NCBI RefSeq assembly: GCF_015209725.1
Contig: NZ_CP063656.1
Span: 1,223,001-1,287,000, forward strand
Length of the DNA: 64,000 nt
From: Lysobacter ciconiae
Lineage (GTDB): Bacteria > Pseudomonadota > Gammaproteobacteria > Xanthomonadales > Xanthomonadaceae
Direction: 5' to 3'
Shown piece after piece: positions 41,972 to 50,824 of this stretch. Below the pieces are notes generated by a model, which saw only the letters and a program-made list of their open reading frames with translations, did no database searches and was not told the origin of the DNA. The translations under genes and the position numbers were made by a program. Every line of letters starts with the position of its first letter. Position 1 is the stretch's first letter.

Positions 41972-43881
41972 GCCTGGGTTTCCCGCAGGGGCCTGACGTG
42001 CTGGAACTGCATGAGGTACATCTCCGCGGTGCGTTTGGCCGTATCCAGGATGTCCGTGGCCAGTTGCCCGTCGCTGTCGTGCTCCAGGGCGATTTCCACC
42101 GCCCGCAGCCAGCGCAACAAGTGGTGCTCGTCATTCTCGCCGTGGTACTCGAGAAAGCGGAACGCGTCGCGCGGAACGTCCTTCAGCGTTGCCTTCATCA
42201 GCGGGAGCAGCGCGGGAATGATCCGCTGGCCCGTGCCTTCGATGATGTAGATCGCGCCCAGCAGGCCGATCGGGTTCTGCGTTGCGGCGAGCGCGTGCAG
42301 GTAGGCGTTCAAGGCCTCGCCGCCGGGATTGCGCTTGAGGCGATTGATGTCCGCGACGGGACCGCCGGCCTTGCCGTAGTCGCTGAACAGGATTTCGAAA
42401 TCGTCCTGTTCTTCCCCCGCGTGCGTCTCGATCAGCGCCGCCAGTGGCTGAAAAGGCGCAGTGACGCTCGCGGCCCCCTCGCGCATCCACAGACTCCCTT
42501 CACGCACCTGCGGAATCCAGTCGCTCATCCACCCCAGGTAGTCGTCACGGGTCCAGGCGCCCTCGCGCAGGCGCCTGACGACGGGAGTGCGCCAGACCCG
42601 CGAGCGGTAGTCGTGCCACACGCCAGCCAGCTTGCCGATCAGGTCCCGCAGCGTTTCAGGCGCATCGGCTGGGTCGTGCGGCGCGGGGACAATCGCGTAC
42701 GGCGCTGCCGCCGACGCTGCGTTGGCATTTTGCGGCGCCGCAACCGCCAGCGGCGCCTCGGCGGCCTCCACATCGATCAGCAAGAAGGACGCCGTGAAGC
42801 GGCCGGACTCCGGGATGAAACAGAGGATCTGTTGGCCCGCAGCGATTTCGCGGGTACGCAGGAACTCGTCGAGCATGATGAAGATCGACGCCGCCCCGGT
42901 GTTGCCGCGCGTCGCCAGGTTGCTGTACCAGCGCTCGCGGGGGATCCCGAGGCCGGCCTTCTGCATCAGGTCGTCCACCACCGGGGCGAACTTCTCCGAT
43001 GAGTAGTGGCACAGGAAATGGTCGATGCGCTCCGGGTGGATATGGCCGTCCTGCACCAGGCGGACGTACTCGTGGATGCAGACGTCGAACAGGTTCGGGA
43101 GCAGCCGGATGTCCTGCCGCAACAGCAGGGCACCATCGGCTTCCGCGTCCTGCCAGCGGTCGTAATCGAGGTGGGAGCGGCCGCCCTTGGCCGACAATCC
43201 CAATTGCATGCACACCGGGTAGTCGCCCGAAAACGAGCGCTGATGGATGAAGCGCAACTTCAGCCGCAGCGTCGCGTCCGGGCTGGGCCGGGACGACAAC
43301 AACACCGCACCGGCACCGTCGGACAGCATCCAGCGCAGGAAGTGCGCATCGAAGTCGGCGTCGTAGCCGCAACCGGCAAAACGCGAGCGCTTGAACAAGC
43401 GCGACGGCATTTCCGCAGCCGCCACCAGTGCATGCTCGTGGGCGCCCAGCTCGACCGCACTCGCCGCCGCCTCCCATGCCGCGATCCCAGATGCGCAGAT
43501 CCCCAGCGAGCTCAGGGTCTGCATTGGCGGGCCGTTGAGTTCGCCCAGCACCATGTTGGCAAAGCCGGGCAGCAGGGCGTCGCCGCCGCATCCCCCGGTC
43601 GCAAGCATGCCGACCGCGTCCAGGCCTTTCGATGCTCCCCGCAGGCACTCGCTGATCGCTCGTGCGGCCATCGCTTCGGGCGAGGTGTGGGTGGTGCCGT
43701 CTTCGTTGATGCCGTAGTGGCGGGTGGTGATCCCGTTCTGGCCCAGGATGCGCTGCTTGATGCGCGAGGACAGCTGGTTGAGCGGCGCGACGAATGCATC
43801 CATCCCAGCGTTGTCGATCGCCGGGCCGGGTAGGTGGCGCGCGTGACCAGTGATGTACACGTTGTTGAAGCGGGTGGTCAT
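41968..43881 (-). CDS. Ketoacyl synthase III fused to a haem-oxygenase-like diiron oxygenase
   Basis: The N-terminal ~370 residues form a thiolase-fold KAS III domain with an intact catalytic triad: SLGICASG (C129), FLCHYSSEK (H292) and RGNTGAAS (N327). The C-terminal ~230 residues (405-635) resemble the haem-oxygenase-like diiron oxidase fold of UndA/BesC-type enzymes. Candidate ligands are ETHAGEEQD (E485, H487), IIEGTG (E548) and EYHGENDEHH (H580, E585-H587). An Ala-rich linker at 372-400 joins them. The protein would condense or transfer an acyl chain and oxidise or fragment the product. It is the middle gene of a coupled operon with a fatty-acid hydroxylase-type protein and an unknown protein. 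The product is unknown. Confidence 0.85.
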   Translation of the reverse strand: MTTRFNNVYITGHARHLPGPAIDNAGMDAFVAPLNQLSSRIKQRILGQNGITTRHYGINEDGTTHTSPEAMAARAISECLRGASKGLDAVGMLATGGCGGDALLPGFANMVLGELNGPPMQTLSSLGICASGIAAWEAAASAVELGAHEHALVAAAEMPSRLFKRSRFAGCGYDADFDAHFLRWMLSDGAGAVLLSSRPSPDATLRLKLRFIHQRSFSGDYPVCMQLGLSAKGGRSHLDYDRWQDAEADGALLLRQDIRLLPNLFDVCIHEYVRLVQDGHIHPERIDHFLCHYSSEKFAPVVDDLMQKAGLGIPRERWYSNLATRGNTGAASIFIMLDEFLRTREIAAGQQILCFIPESGRFTASFLLIDVEAAEAPLAVAAPQNANAASAAAPYAIVPAPHDPADAPETLRDLIGKLAGVWHDYRSRVWRTPVVRRLREGAWTRDDYLGWMSDWIPQVREGSLWMREGAASVTAPFQPLAALIETHAGEEQDDFEILFSDYGKAGGPVADINRLKRNPGGEALNAYLHALAATQNPIGLLGAIYIIEGTGQRIIPALLPLMKATLKDVPRDAFRFLEYHGENDEHHLLRWLRAVEIALEHDSDGQLATDILDTAKRTAEMYLMQFQHVRPLRETQA

Positions 43882-44669
43882 TCTCGGGAGTCCTTGCCGC
43901 TCGAAGGGGCGGCCAGATGGTCGGCGGCGCCTGCAGCGATGGTGGTTCCGGCCAGACGGTCGAACACGTCGAGCAGGAAGCCGTAGTTGCCGTGATAGAC
44001 AGCGTGATGCAGATGATGGCGCCGGCTGGCCGCGAGCGGCCCCCCGGCGGGCGCGCGGCGGCTGAACTCGTAGTTCGCATGTCCCAGGTTGTTGAGCACG
44101 ATGCTCATCACCGGCAGGCCGAACAGCGCGATGGGACTGAAGTCGTGCACCAGCATGGGGAGGATCGGCACGCTGCCCAGCAGCAGGGCTTCCACCGGAT
44201 GGAAGGCGTAGGTGGAAAACGGAGTCGGCGTCAGCGAGCGATGATGGTGCGCGTGAAATCGCCGCAGCGGCCGTGTGTGCAGCAAACGGTGGCAGAGATA
44301 GAAATGCAGCTCATTCCACAGGAACAAGGCCGCAAACTCGATCCCGATGCGCGGCGCTGACGTCTGAGTGGCCAGCCCGGCCAAGCCGCTGCGCAGCAGC
44401 CACCACGGCACCAGGGCACCGAAGCCAAACAGCAGGATCGAACCGCAGGATTCAGCGATCTCGCGGCGCAGCTGCCCGGGCCGCAGCGGTCGCTGATCCA
44501 GCACTCGGCCGAGGCCCATGCGGGGCAGTAGCGACTGGGTCAGCCACCCGGTGAGTGCGCCAGTCAGAAAGTACAGCGCCGCGAAGTAGAGCGTCGCCCA
44601 CAGGACTACCTGCCATGGCGGAAGGGTGATGAAGTGGTGTGCTAAACGGTTGAACGCGATGAAGTCCAG
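43878..44669 (-). CDS. Fatty acid hydroxylase/sterol desaturase family protein, possible CTG start
   Basis: The membrane diiron hydroxylase signature is complete: LHFYLCHRLLH, RRFHAHHHRS, LGHANYEF and RRHHLHHAVYHGNYG give the histidine boxes. The first ATG is at 44519, but the frame stays open upstream and reads FIAFNRLAHHFITLPPW and VVLWATLYFAALYFLTGAL, which is the expected first membrane helix. No ATG, GTG or TTG is present before the stop upstream; CTG 44669 (LDFIAFN) fits best, behind a weak AGGGACGG. The stop overlaps the ketosynthase start as ATGA. It would hydroxylate or desaturate the lipid made by the operon. Confidence 0.75.
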   Translation of the reverse strand: MDFIAFNRLAHHFITLPPWQVVLWATLYFAALYFLTGALTGWLTQSLLPRMGLGRVLDQRPLRPGQLRREIAESCGSILLFGFGALVPWWLLRSGLAGLATQTSAPRIGIEFAALFLWNELHFYLCHRLLHTRPLRRFHAHHHRSLTPTPFSTYAFHPVEALLLGSVPILPMLVHDFSPIALFGLPVMSIVLNNLGHANYEFSRRAPAGGPLAASRRHHLHHAVYHGNYGFLLDVFDRLAGTTIAAGAADHLAAPSSGKDSRE

Positions 44670-44787
44670 ACGCGGTTCCGTCCCTGGCTGGCTGGATTTG
44701 TACCCGAAGGGTAGCCGCCGGGATCAGGGCTGGCCAATTGTCAGTGTAGGAACGGCTTCCGCGCGGTTACCCCGAGCGTGGCCGAGG

Positions 44788-45306
44788 TTACTTGACGTCG
44801 AGCTCCGCGTCGGCGGCGATCGCATCGAGTTGCGCCGCGAAATCAAGCACATTCGCGCGCTGGCCCTCCAGGTCCGCCGCCACGGTGAAGTCGTTGGACT
44901 CGATCGCATCCTTCAGCTTGGCAACCCCGCCCAGGTCGATCCCGCCTGCATCCTTCTGGATCTGACCCAGCGAGTCCGCGGCTTCGTGCAAGCGCGTGTT
45001 GGCGATGCCGAAATTGCGCTGGTCCAGATCGACGGCCGTGCGGTAGAGGTCCACCCGCGCGCGCATCAGGTAGTTGCGGTTCTGCACTTTCGCCAGGTCG
45101 GCCTTGGCCGCGCCCAGGGTCTGGTTGCCCTGTTCGATCTGCTGCTCGTAGTGCACCTTCTGGGTCGCCAACTCCTTGCGGCCCTGGCTCAAGCCGACGT
45201 AATACAGCACGCCTGCAATCACGATGAAGACGCCGGCTGTGATGAGCATGGCCGTGGTGGAAACGAGGTGCCCCTGGCGGGGCGGTGGCGTGGTTGTCTC
45301 GTTCAT
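44788..45306 (-). CDS. Membrane-anchored coiled-coil protein, 172 aa
   Basis: This protein has a short cytosolic N-terminus, one hydrophobic helix (AMLITAGVFIVIAGVLYYVG) and a long coiled-coil (KELATQKVHYEQQIEQGNQTLGAAKADLAKV, read as pieces), then a helical C-terminal domain (LHEAADSLGQIQKDA). No family is recognised. It is separated from the lipid operon by 118 bases and may share its transcript. Confidence 0.7.
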   Translation of the reverse strand: MNETTTPPPRQGHLVSTTAMLITAGVFIVIAGVLYYVGLSQGRKELATQKVHYEQQIEQGNQTLGAAKADLAKVQNRNYLMRARVDLYRTAVDLDQRNFGIANTRLHEAADSLGQIQKDAGGIDLGGVAKLKDAIESNDFTVAADLEGQRANVLDFAAQLDAIAADAELDVK

Positions 45307-45489
45307 GGCATGTCCTGGGGTGGTGTCGATCCGACGTCCGGATCCGGCTTGCGAGGGTACATGGTGCCTGACGTGGCGCCCAAGATGAATGAAAGCTGCG
45401 TGCGCGAGGTCATCTGGCCGCGGCTGTCACGACCGGTCGGGCAGGGTGGTTGTCGCTACATCGCGTCCACCAATTGAAGGAGAAACGAC

Positions 45490-45834
45490 ATGGTCAATAC
45501 CAATCGACACCTGTCCGCAACCAGCCTCATCGGTGACGACATCAGGAACCCGCAGGGTGAATCACTCGGCGACCTGAAGGAGCTGATGATCGACCTGGGG
45601 TCAGGCTCCATCAGCTACGCCGTCGTCGCCTTCGGCGGGATCATGGGCCTGGGCGAGAAACTTTTTGCCGTGCCGTGGCAATCGCTGCGAGTGGATCATG
45701 AGAACAAATGCCTGATCCTGAATGTGCCCAAGGAAAAGCTGAAGGATGCTCCGGGCTTCGACAAGAGCGACTGGCCGGACTTCAGCGACCCGACCTTCAG
45801 TGAGCAGATCGGGCGTTACTACCGCCCCGGATGA
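45490..45834 (+). CDS. PRC-barrel domain protein, 114 aa
   Basis: The sequence SLIGDDIRNPQGESLGDLKELMIDLGSG and YAVVAFGGIMGLGEKLFAVPW (read as pieces) is a PRC-barrel. Small PRC-barrel proteins of this kind are usually stress-induced; molecular role unknown. ATG 45490 stands behind AAGGAGAAACGAC, a strong ribosome binding site. A bidirectional terminator follows. Confidence 0.88.
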   Translation: MVNTNRHLSATSLIGDDIRNPQGESLGDLKELMIDLGSGSISYAVVAFGGIMGLGEKLFAVPWQSLRVDHENKCLILNVPKEKLKDAPGFDKSDWPDFSDPTFSEQIGRYYRPG

Positions 45835-45850
45835 TCGCCGCATTCGAAGG

Positions 45851-45880
45851 ACAAAAGGCCGGTATTTGCCGGCCTTTTGT
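45851..45880. terminator. Bidirectional intrinsic terminator
   Basis: A 12-bp perfect stem, acaaaaggccgg/ccggccttttgt with loop tatttg, has T-rich ends on both strands. It serves the PRC-barrel gene and the convergent oxidase-like gene at 45941. Confidence 0.92.
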
Positions 45881-45940
45881 TGTCGTCGGAGGTAATGGCC
45901 GCAGAACCGACCGGCACACCGCGGGGTTCACGCCCGCCCG

Positions 45941-46420
45941 TCAGCCCAGGTCGACGTCGCCTGCCTTGGCCTTGTAACTTTTCTTGGGGTCGATACCCAG
46001 CAGCAGCTTCACCCCAGCGACCATGGTGTGCTCGTTGAGCCACACGTGGGCACTGTCCAGATCCATTCGGACCAGGCGAAGCTTCGGATCGTCCTTGCCC
46101 TCGAACCACGCGCCGACAAACGGGTTCCACAGCCGTTCGATCACCGCGCGGTCGTTATCGATCACCACGTTGCCGGAAAACGACGCGAACACCTCGTGGT
46201 TCTTGGCCGTCAGGGTGCCCGTCGCGTGTTGCGCCGTGCGGCCTTCCAGCGCGATGCCGAAATCGGTCTGGCTGGATGTGAAGAACCACAGCGGGGAGCG
46301 TTCATCCTCCGCGATTCCCGTCATCGGCCTGGGCGGAACCGTATCGGTGGCGAGCATCACCGTCCGGTCGCTCTTGAGCGCCTTCCAGAATTTCTGTTCG
46401 AGTTCTTTCGCGTCAGCCAT
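45941..46420 (-). CDS. Pyridoxamine 5'-phosphate oxidase-like stress protein
   Basis: This 159-aa protein belongs to the general stress protein 26 group of flavin-binding split-barrel proteins: FWKALKSDRTVMLATD, MTGIAEDERSPLWFFTSSQTD (read as pieces), and NPFVGAWFEGKDDPKLRLVRM. These bind FMN or FAD; their reaction is not settled. The ATG lies behind a usable GGAATC. It converges on the PRC-barrel gene. Confidence 0.88.
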   Translation of the reverse strand: MADAKELEQKFWKALKSDRTVMLATDTVPPRPMTGIAEDERSPLWFFTSSQTDFGIALEGRTAQHATGTLTAKNHEVFASFSGNVVIDNDRAVIERLWNPFVGAWFEGKDDPKLRLVRMDLDSAHVWLNEHTMVAGVKLLLGIDPKKSYKAKAGDVDLG

Positions 46421-46526
46421 GGGAGATTCCTGTGGGAGGGATCGTCATTGAATCAGGCGGACTGTCAGCGCCGCGAGAACGACGGCGGTGCACCGGAACG
46501 CAGGTACACCCGCCCTGAGAACGTCA

Positions 46527-46560
46527 TGAAAAAAGGCAGGAGCTTTGCGGCCCCTGCCTT
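46527..46560 (-). terminator. Intrinsic terminator after azurin
   Basis: On the minus strand the stem aaggcagg/cctgcctt (46533-46540 with 46553-46560) with a 12-base loop is followed by a run of six T. It lies 33 bases past the azurin stop. Confidence 0.82.
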
Positions 46561-46593
46561 CCATGCTGCTGCAGCTTGACTGCCGCGCAGGTA

Positions 46594-47196
46594 TTACTCG
46601 ACCGCGATGGTGCCCTTCATCAGCGCCGAATGGCCCGGGAAGCTGCAGAAGAACTCGTACGGGCCGTTGCCCTTGATCTTGCTCACATCGAAGCTCACCG
46701 AAGTGGACTCGCCGCCGCCGATCAGCTTGGTGTGGGCGATGACGCGATCGTCGCCGGACTTGACGTAGTCGTTGTCGATGCCGGCGCCCATGCCGTCAGC
46801 GGCGACCTTCTTCATGTCGTCCAGCGTGGTGATCACCACGTTGTGACCCATCGCCGCGACCGGCATCTTGCCGGTGTGCTTCAACGTGATCTTGAACTCG
46901 CTGCAGGACGCCGGCACGGTGATGGACTTGACGTTGAACTGCATCGCGTCGTTGCCCTCGATCTCCGTGGCGCAGTCGGTCACCACCGCAGCGCCGCCCG
47001 CGGGTGCGGCGGTCGGCGTGGTCGAAGCAGGAGTCGTCTCGGCCGGTGCGGTCTCAGCCGGGGTCGTTGTGGAAGGCGTAGTGGTTGCAGGCGCGGTCGT
47101 CGCAGGCGCGGCCGGCGCGGACGGCGGTGATTTGTCGCCGCAGGCGGCCAGCGCCAGCGCGCAGGCGGCAGTCAACAGAGTGATTTTGACGTTCAT
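46594..47196 (-). CDS. azu: Azurin, lipoprotein type
   Basis: This 200-aa type I copper protein carries electrons in the periplasm. The copper site is complete: MGHNVV (H118), FFCSFPGHSALMKG (C184, H189, M193), with the C-x4-H-x3-M spacing of azurin. The signal ends in LALAAC (Cys19), a lipobox, and is followed by a ~60-residue Ala/Pro/Thr linker, so the domain hangs from a membrane as in Laz proteins. I chose ATG 47196, behind CGGAGA. It sits 1.3 kb from nosR and could feed electrons to NosZ. Confidence 0.92.
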   Translation of the reverse strand: MNVKITLLTAACALALAACGDKSPPSAPAAPATTAPATTTPSTTTPAETAPAETTPASTTPTAAPAGGAAVVTDCATEIEGNDAMQFNVKSITVPASCSEFKITLKHTGKMPVAAMGHNVVITTLDDMKKVAADGMGAGIDNDYVKSGDDRVIAHTKLIGGGESTSVSFDVSKIKGNGPYEFFCSFPGHSALMKGTIAVE

Positions 47197-47335
47197 GGAG
47201 AATCTCCGGTGGGGGTGGATGGGTACATGGTTGGCGCGCACGGTGTTGCGTCATGTGAAGGCGCCGGCCACCCGACAGCTTACGCGCCGGTACACGGCCT
47301 GCTCAACGGGCACTGATTGCCGAGCCGCGCGACCG

Positions 47336-48391
47336 TCAGCGGTGGCTCATCTGCAGCGAAATCTGCGAGATCCGCTCAACCACGCGGCCCATCGCTGCGG
47401 CGGCCTCGTCGAACAGGTCGCCTTCGGCGTTCGCCATGACGTCCTCAAGCACATCGGCGAGGGCCTCCAGCGGCTTTTGTGCGTCCACCAGCAGATGGCG
47501 CGGCGTTTCCCGGTCCGTGCTTCCGCCAACGTCCGGATGCGGTGACGACTTCGCGGGCGCGCCAGTCGGGGTAGTCACCGGCAGCTCAATCGCAGCATTG
47601 ATCGGCGCATCAGTGGCTGCGGCTTCCGGGGCGGCGGAGATCCAGCGCTCCAGCAACGCCGCACCCGCTTCGTCACCCGCGTGCCTCAGGCGCGGTGCCA
47701 GGGCGCGATGAACCGATGCGATCGCCGCTTGGTGGTCGGCCAGGACACGATGGAACGCGTCCAAGGAATCGATTTCCACCGGCGCGGGGCGAACGGCGCG
47801 CCGTTCGCGGTGGTAGGCGCGGCGGCGCCACTTGCGCAGCAACGCGGCATGCCGGAGTTCCTCGCCGCCCAGCTTTTCGGCTTCGGCGCGGATCTGCTCA
47901 TTTTCCGCATGCGCGGCGAGGTAGGCGTAGAAGGAGAACGCGCGTTCCTCGTTCTCGACCGCCAGCGCAAACGCGCGATACGGGGTCAACAACGCGCTCC
48001 CGGCAACCTCGTCCCAGGAGCTGGAGAGGTCGGCTGGCAACTGCCAGGCAAAATCCTCGGCCGACACTGACGGCTCGCCGACCGACGTCGCCCACCGATC
48101 AACGGCTTTGACGTGGCTCTGCTCCTCCTCCTGCATCACGCGGAACGCTGCAGCGGTCGACAGTTCGCCGCGGCTCTCCATCAGGTCGGCCAGGAAGCCG
48201 TAGCGCCGGACCGCCTCGTCCTCGATGGCCTTGGCGATCCCGACCAGGGTGGGCATGTCGACCACGTCGATGTCGGGGTCGTCGCGCAGCAGCGACCGCC
48301 GCCGGGCGTGCTCGGCGGCGCCGACGCGGCGCCGGTTGAGCGTGTTCTGGCCGAACGCCAGGGACCCTCGGGTCTTGTTGTCGGTGCGCAT
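47336..48391 (-). CDS. Ferritin-like diiron protein
   Basis: This 351-aa protein has a ferritin-like four-helix bundle with two Ex2H pairs: AIEDEAVRRYGFLADLMES, EEEQSHVKAVDRW, ENEERAFSFYAYLAAH and GEELRHAALLRKW. That gives a rubrerythrin-type diiron site (read as adjoining pieces). The last ~130 residues are a Pro/Ala/Thr-rich linker plus a short helix unit. Such proteins handle peroxide, oxygen or iron. I chose ATG 48391. It is divergent from nosR with only ~100 bases between, so it may be linked to oxygen or NO stress control. Confidence 0.82.
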   Translation of the reverse strand: MRTDNKTRGSLAFGQNTLNRRRVGAAEHARRRSLLRDDPDIDVVDMPTLVGIAKAIEDEAVRRYGFLADLMESRGELSTAAAFRVMQEEEQSHVKAVDRWATSVGEPSVSAEDFAWQLPADLSSSWDEVAGSALLTPYRAFALAVENEERAFSFYAYLAAHAENEQIRAEAEKLGGEELRHAALLRKWRRRAYHRERRAVRPAPVEIDSLDAFHRVLADHQAAIASVHRALAPRLRHAGDEAGAALLERWISAAPEAAATDAPINAAIELPVTTPTGAPAKSSPHPDVGGSTDRETPRHLLVDAQKPLEALADVLEDVMANAEGDLFDEAAAAMGRVVERISQISLQMSHR

Positions 48392-48492
48392 TGGAGGTGC
48401 CTCGGATATACTCGCCGCGAACGACGCTGTAGCGGAAGGGTGGCTGCGACAGCGCAGATTCAATCATCCCACAAGCATCCCGGGGTTGGATT

Positions 48493-50772
48493 TTGAGAGA
48501 TCCCAGAAGCGTGTCCTGGTCCTGGTCGGTCGTCCTTGCCCTTGTGCTGCTCGCCGCCGCTCCCTGGTTTCCGGCCAGCGCCCAGCCCGCGACCTTCGAT
48601 ACATTCGCCAGCCAGGTCTCGCCCGGCGAGGTGGTGCCCGGAGCCGACCGGTTCGGTCCCACCCAGCAGTCTCCGCCCGTAGCGCAGGTGTTCCGCGGCG
48701 ACCAGCTGGTCGGTTACGCCTACCTGAACTCCCAGTACGTCAACGCGGACGGGTACTCCAGCAAGCCGATCCACATCATGGTCGGGCTGGACACCGCCGG
48801 AACCATCGTCGGCATAAAAATGGTGGCGCACAGCGAGCCGATCGTGCTGATCGGCATTCCCGAAAAGCGCGTCATCGATTACATGTCCGCCTTCATCGGC
48901 TACAACCCGCTCAAGGCGGCAGCCGATGGCAGCGGTCCGCCAAAGGTCAACCTGGTCAGTGGCGCCACCGTGACGGCACTGGTGATGGGCGAGAGCATCA
49001 CCCGGTCGGCGGTGCGGGTGGCGCGGCTGCTCGGCTTGGGCGGCGAGGGCGGCGCGGTGAATCAGGCGGCTGGGCGTTCCATCGACACCGGCGCCGGCGA
49101 GATCGCCAGCTGGCAGGGTCTGCTGGAGGAGGGCGGCGTCAAGCACCTTCATCTGACGGTGGGCGACGTCAACCGCAAGTTCCTGGAGGGCGGTGATCCC
49201 GCCGCGGCGCGGTTCCCGCAGGCGGGCGGGGACAATGACCCGTTCATCGATCTGTACGTGGCGCTGGTTTCGCAGCCGGCGATCGGTCGCAGCCTGCTGG
49301 GCGAGAGCGAATACGCCAGCATGCAGCAGATGTTATCCCCAGATCAGCAGGCGATCCTGGTTGCCGGCGACGGCATCTATTCGTTCAAGGGTTCGGGATA
49401 CGTGCGCGGCGGCATCTTCGACCGTATCGAGCTCGTCCAGGGCGCCGAGACGATCCGCTTCCGCGACCAGTTTCACCGGCGCGTGGGTGCCATCGCCGCG
49501 GACGGTGCGCCGCCACTCAAGGAAATCGGCATCTTTGTCATCCCGGAGGGCAGCGAGTTCGATCCGGCGGCACCCTGGCGCCTGCAGTTGCTGGTGCAGC
49601 GCTCCACCGGTGCGCTTACCAAGGTCTTCGAGTCCTTTGACCTCCCCTATACGATCCCGGCGCGCTACACACAGTCGGCGGCACCCGCGCCGGGCGAAGG
49701 CGCAGCGACTGCGGCAGTCGCCGCTGGCGCCAGCGCGCCCGGAGCGCAGCCTGGGCAGACCGGCCCGGCGGATGCGAGCCAGTGGATGGTCGATGAGGAT
49801 GATGACGACCCGCTGTGGAAGCGCGTCTGGCAGAGCAAGGTCATTGCCATTGCAATGCTGGGGATCATGCTTGGCGTGCTGACCCTGATATTTTTCTTCC
49901 AGGATGCACTGGTCAAGCACGAGAAGCTGTTCGATCGCGTGCGCCTGGCCTATCTGGCGACCACGCTGTTCTGGCTGGGCTGGGTGGCTCAGGCGCAGCT
50001 GTCGGTGGTCAACGTACTCACCTTTGCCAGCTCGCTGCGTTCGGGCTTCAACTGGTCCTCGTTCCTGATTGATCCGCTGATCTTCATCCTGTGGTGCTCG
50101 GTGGCGGTATCACTGCTGTTCTGGGGACGCGGTGCGTTCTGCGGGTGGCTGTGTCCCTTCGGCGCGTTGCAGGAGCTGAGCAACCGCATCGCCAAGGCGC
50201 TCAAGGTGCCGCAGCTGAAGATCCCCTGGGCCATCCACGAACGTCTGTGGCCGATCAAATACATCATCTTCCTGGCGCTGTTTGCGGTGTCGCTGGGGTC
50301 GCTTGCGTTCGCCGAGCAACTGGCCGAGGTGGAACCGTTCAAGACGGCGATCATCCTGCACTTCCTGCGCGAGTGGTGGTTCGTGCTGTTCGCGGTCTCG
50401 CTGATCGTTGCCGGGCTGTTTGTCGAGCGCTTCTTCTGCCGTTACATGTGCCCGCTGGGCGCCGCGCTGGCGATTCCCGGCCGCATGCGGATGTTCAACT
50501 GGCTGAAGCGCTACCGCGAGTGCGGCAACCCGTGCATGCGCTGCTTCAAGGAATGCCCGGTGGAGGCGATCCATCCGGAAGGGCACATAAACCCTAATGA
50601 ATGCATCCAGTGCCTGCACTGCCAGGTGCTGTACCACAGCGAACAGAAGTGCCCGGTCAAGATCCAGCGCAGACTGAAGCGCGAGAAGCGTGAGGCGTTT
50701 GCCCAGCGCATTCCGATTGCCGTTCTGCCGGACAAGGACGGTCCCGAGCCACAACCCGATCCGGCGTCCTGA
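48493..50772 (+). CDS. nosR: NosR, regulatory electron-transfer flavoprotein for N2O reduction
   Basis: This 759-aa membrane protein has a signal helix and a periplasmic FMN-binding domain (NLVSGATVTAL, with Thr159 as the likely flavinylation site). A membrane part with several helices carries two C-x3-CP motifs (CGWLCPFGA, CRYMCPLGA), and a ferredoxin-like end carries two [4Fe-4S] sites (CGNPCMRCFKECP, CIQCLHCQVLYHSEQKCP). It passes electrons toward NosZ and is needed for its expression. The start is TTG 48493; a GTG six codons later is possible. nosX (apbE) downstream would attach the FMN. Confidence 0.95.
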   Translation: MRDPRSVSWSWSVVLALVLLAAAPWFPASAQPATFDTFASQVSPGEVVPGADRFGPTQQSPPVAQVFRGDQLVGYAYLNSQYVNADGYSSKPIHIMVGLDTAGTIVGIKMVAHSEPIVLIGIPEKRVIDYMSAFIGYNPLKAAADGSGPPKVNLVSGATVTALVMGESITRSAVRVARLLGLGGEGGAVNQAAGRSIDTGAGEIASWQGLLEEGGVKHLHLTVGDVNRKFLEGGDPAAARFPQAGGDNDPFIDLYVALVSQPAIGRSLLGESEYASMQQMLSPDQQAILVAGDGIYSFKGSGYVRGGIFDRIELVQGAETIRFRDQFHRRVGAIAADGAPPLKEIGIFVIPEGSEFDPAAPWRLQLLVQRSTGALTKVFESFDLPYTIPARYTQSAAPAPGEGAATAAVAAGASAPGAQPGQTGPADASQWMVDEDDDDPLWKRVWQSKVIAIAMLGIMLGVLTLIFFFQDALVKHEKLFDRVRLAYLATTLFWLGWVAQAQLSVVNVLTFASSLRSGFNWSSFLIDPLIFILWCSVAVSLLFWGRGAFCGWLCPFGALQELSNRIAKALKVPQLKIPWAIHERLWPIKYIIFLALFAVSLGSLAFAEQLAEVEPFKTAIILHFLREWWFVLFAVSLIVAGLFVERFFCRYMCPLGAALAIPGRMRMFNWLKRYRECGNPCMRCFKECPVEAIHPEGHINPNECIQCLHCQVLYHSEQKCPVKIQRRLKREKREAFAQRIPIAVLPDKDGPEPQPDPAS

Positions 50773-50824
50773 CCCCTCGCCACCTGCATCCATCCCGCTA
50801 CCGCTTCAAATGGAGAAGACCAAC

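Noticed and set aside
48392..48492. Possible FNR site upstream of nosR (ttcaatcatcc region)
   Set aside because: The two half-sites do not match TTGAT-N4-ATCAA well enough in either orientation.
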